DNA of 64,000 nt from JAKACA01 sp049510975 (GTDB taxonomy: Bacteria; Actinomycetota; Acidimicrobiia; Acidimicrobiales; Bog-793): positions 1 to 64,000 of the forward strand of contig JBEKYM010000003.1 in NCBI GenBank assembly GCA_049510975.1, in the 5' to 3' direction. The translations under genes and the position numbers were made by a program. A model generated the notes under the pieces. It saw only the letters and a list, made by a program, of their open reading frames with translations. It was not told the DNA's origin and did no database searches. This document shows, piece by piece, positions 63,126 through 64,000 of the stretch (positions within the stretch are counted from its first letter, which is position 1; each line of letters begins with the position of its first letter).

Positions 63126-64000
63126 GAGGCGGCTCGGGCGACGACGTAGGCGAGGACGAGCACGAGCCCGCCCATGAGCCCGAGGGCGTAGTTGCGGACG
63201 TAACCGGTCTGCAGCCGGCGCAGGCGCCGGCCCGACGCCGCCATGAGGCCGGCGAAACCGTTCACGGCACCGTCGATGACCTTCGTCTCGACGTCGTCGG
63301 AGGTCACCTGTGCGAGCTCGGTCGAGCCGCGGGCAAGGACATGGTCGTAGGCCCAGTCGATGTACCAGGCGCGTTGCAGGAAGGCCGGTTCGAGCTCGGG
63401 GCGCTCGGCCGTCCGGCCCCAGGCCCCGAAGGCGACGGCGACGCCGAGGCCGGCCAGCACGGCATCACCGAGAGCGAAGGCCCACTCGGTCCCGGTCGAG
63501 AAGTGCAGCTGCAACAGCTCGGAGCCGACGACCGGGTTGAGCCACCGCGCCAGGTAGTCGAGCGGGTGCACCGGCAGGTTGATGATGCCGGCGATGACGG
63601 AGGCGGCCGCCAGCACGACGAGCGGCAGCCTCATGACCCAGACCGGATCGTGCGGGTGAAGGTCGTCCCCGGTCGGGCGAGCTTCCGTCCAGCGCTGCTT
63701 GCCGGAGAACGTCAGCAGGTAGCAGCGCCCGAGGTAATAGGCCGTGAGCACAGCGGTGAGGGCGGCGACGGCGTAGAGGACCGGGCTGAACGCGTAGGCG
63801 TTCTCGAGGACGTCGCCTTTCGAGAAGAAACCCGAGAACGGCGGCACACCACCGATCGACAACCACCCGATGAGGAAGGTGATCGACGTGACCGGCATGA
63901 GCTTTGCGAGGGCGCCGAAGCGTTTCGTGTCCTGGTCGTCGTCCATGGCGTGAATGACCGAGCCGGCGCCGAGAAAGAGCAGCGCCTTGTAGAAGGCGTG
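63122..64000 (-). CDS. nuoL: NADH-quinone oxidoreductase subunit L, C-terminal part
   Basis: The last 292 codons or so; the gene continues beyond the right edge. The visible start HAFYKALLFLGAGSVIHAM, then MPVTSITFLIGWLSIGGVPPFSGFFSKGD in recognisable blocks, is the conserved C-terminal half of the antiporter domain. The segment near 63.3-63.5 kb would hold the long amphipathic helix HL. The order L-M-N is normal for nuo. Confidence 0.97.
   Translation of the reverse strand, partial: HAFYKALLFLGAGSVIHAMDDDQDTKRFGALAKLMPVTSITFLIGWLSIGGVPPFSGFFSKGDVLENAYAFSPVLYAVAALTAVLTAYYLGRCYLLTFSGKQRWTEARPTGDDLHPHDPVWVMRLPLVVLAAASVIAGIINLPVHPLDYLARWLNPVVGSELLQLHFSTGTEWAFALGDAVLAGLGVAVAFGAWGRTAERPELEPAFLQRAWYIDWAYDHVLARGSTELAQVTSDDVETKVIDGAVNGFAGLMAASGRRLRRLQTGYVRNYALGLMGGLVLVLAYVVARAAS

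Overview
This is a high-GC bacterial chromosome segment that looks actinobacterial. The pointers are the joined S10-spc-alpha ribosomal protein clusters, elongator tRNA-Met with a G1-U72 pair, frequent GTG and TTG starts, a zinc-type uS14, and actinobacterial-type RpoB and RpoC. The gene order and the long acidic tails on several ribosomal proteins would suit a member of Acidimicrobiia, but that placement is inference. No rRNA, CRISPR array, prophage or insertion sequence was seen.

Layout, left to right. Positions 1-8.8 kb (minus strand): tsaB (partial), tsaE, a family 4 uracil-DNA glycosylase, alr, nnr, acpS, glmS, glmM, rpsI and rplM, tightly packed and mostly overlapping. This joins tRNA t6A modification, D-alanine and UDP-GlcNAc supply, metabolite repair and ACP maturation to the L13-S9 operon. 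Positions 8.8-26.9 kb (minus): truA, rplQ, rpoA, rpsD, rpsK, rpsM, rpmJ, infA, map, adk, secY and the complete spc and S10 clusters up to rpsJ. Positions 26.9-31.3 kb (minus): tuf, fusA, rpsG, rpsL. Next come a DUF1707/LiaF-like gene, then rpoC, rpoB, rplL, rplJ (with an L10-leader-like RNA), rplA, rplK, nusG, two tandem secE genes, tRNA-Trp, an anti-sigma/ECF sigma pair, rpmG, tRNA-Met and tRNA-Thr (to 47.1 kb). So the window holds most of the translation and transcription core in one strand-coherent block of about 45 kb.

Positions 47.1-64 kb are mixed in strand and more accessory: a GNAT acetyltransferase, a crotonase, an MptB-like polyprenyl-sugar glycosyltransferase divergent from a large YfhO/GT-C-like membrane protein, a cupin, tRNA-Tyr, a YajQ-family protein, acetyl-CoA synthetase, and a large membrane protein that fuses a degenerate metallophosphoesterase to an MprF-type lipid aminoacyltransferase domain. 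The window ends with nuoN, nuoM and a partial nuoL of respiratory complex I.

Features that stand out: a tandem duplication of secE directly upstream of nusG; a sigma/anti-sigma pair embedded between rpmG and tRNA-Trp; very long acidic tails on uL22, uS3, uL4, uL10 and on the N-terminus of NusG, two of which share a near-identical palindromic DNA module; a dispersed inverted-repeat family with a TGTGCACA core in at least three intergenic regions; a pair of related hairpins between rplL and rpoB; and the phosphoesterase-MprF fusion. Coordinates and starts come from reading frames and ribosome binding sites by eye; no similarity search was run.
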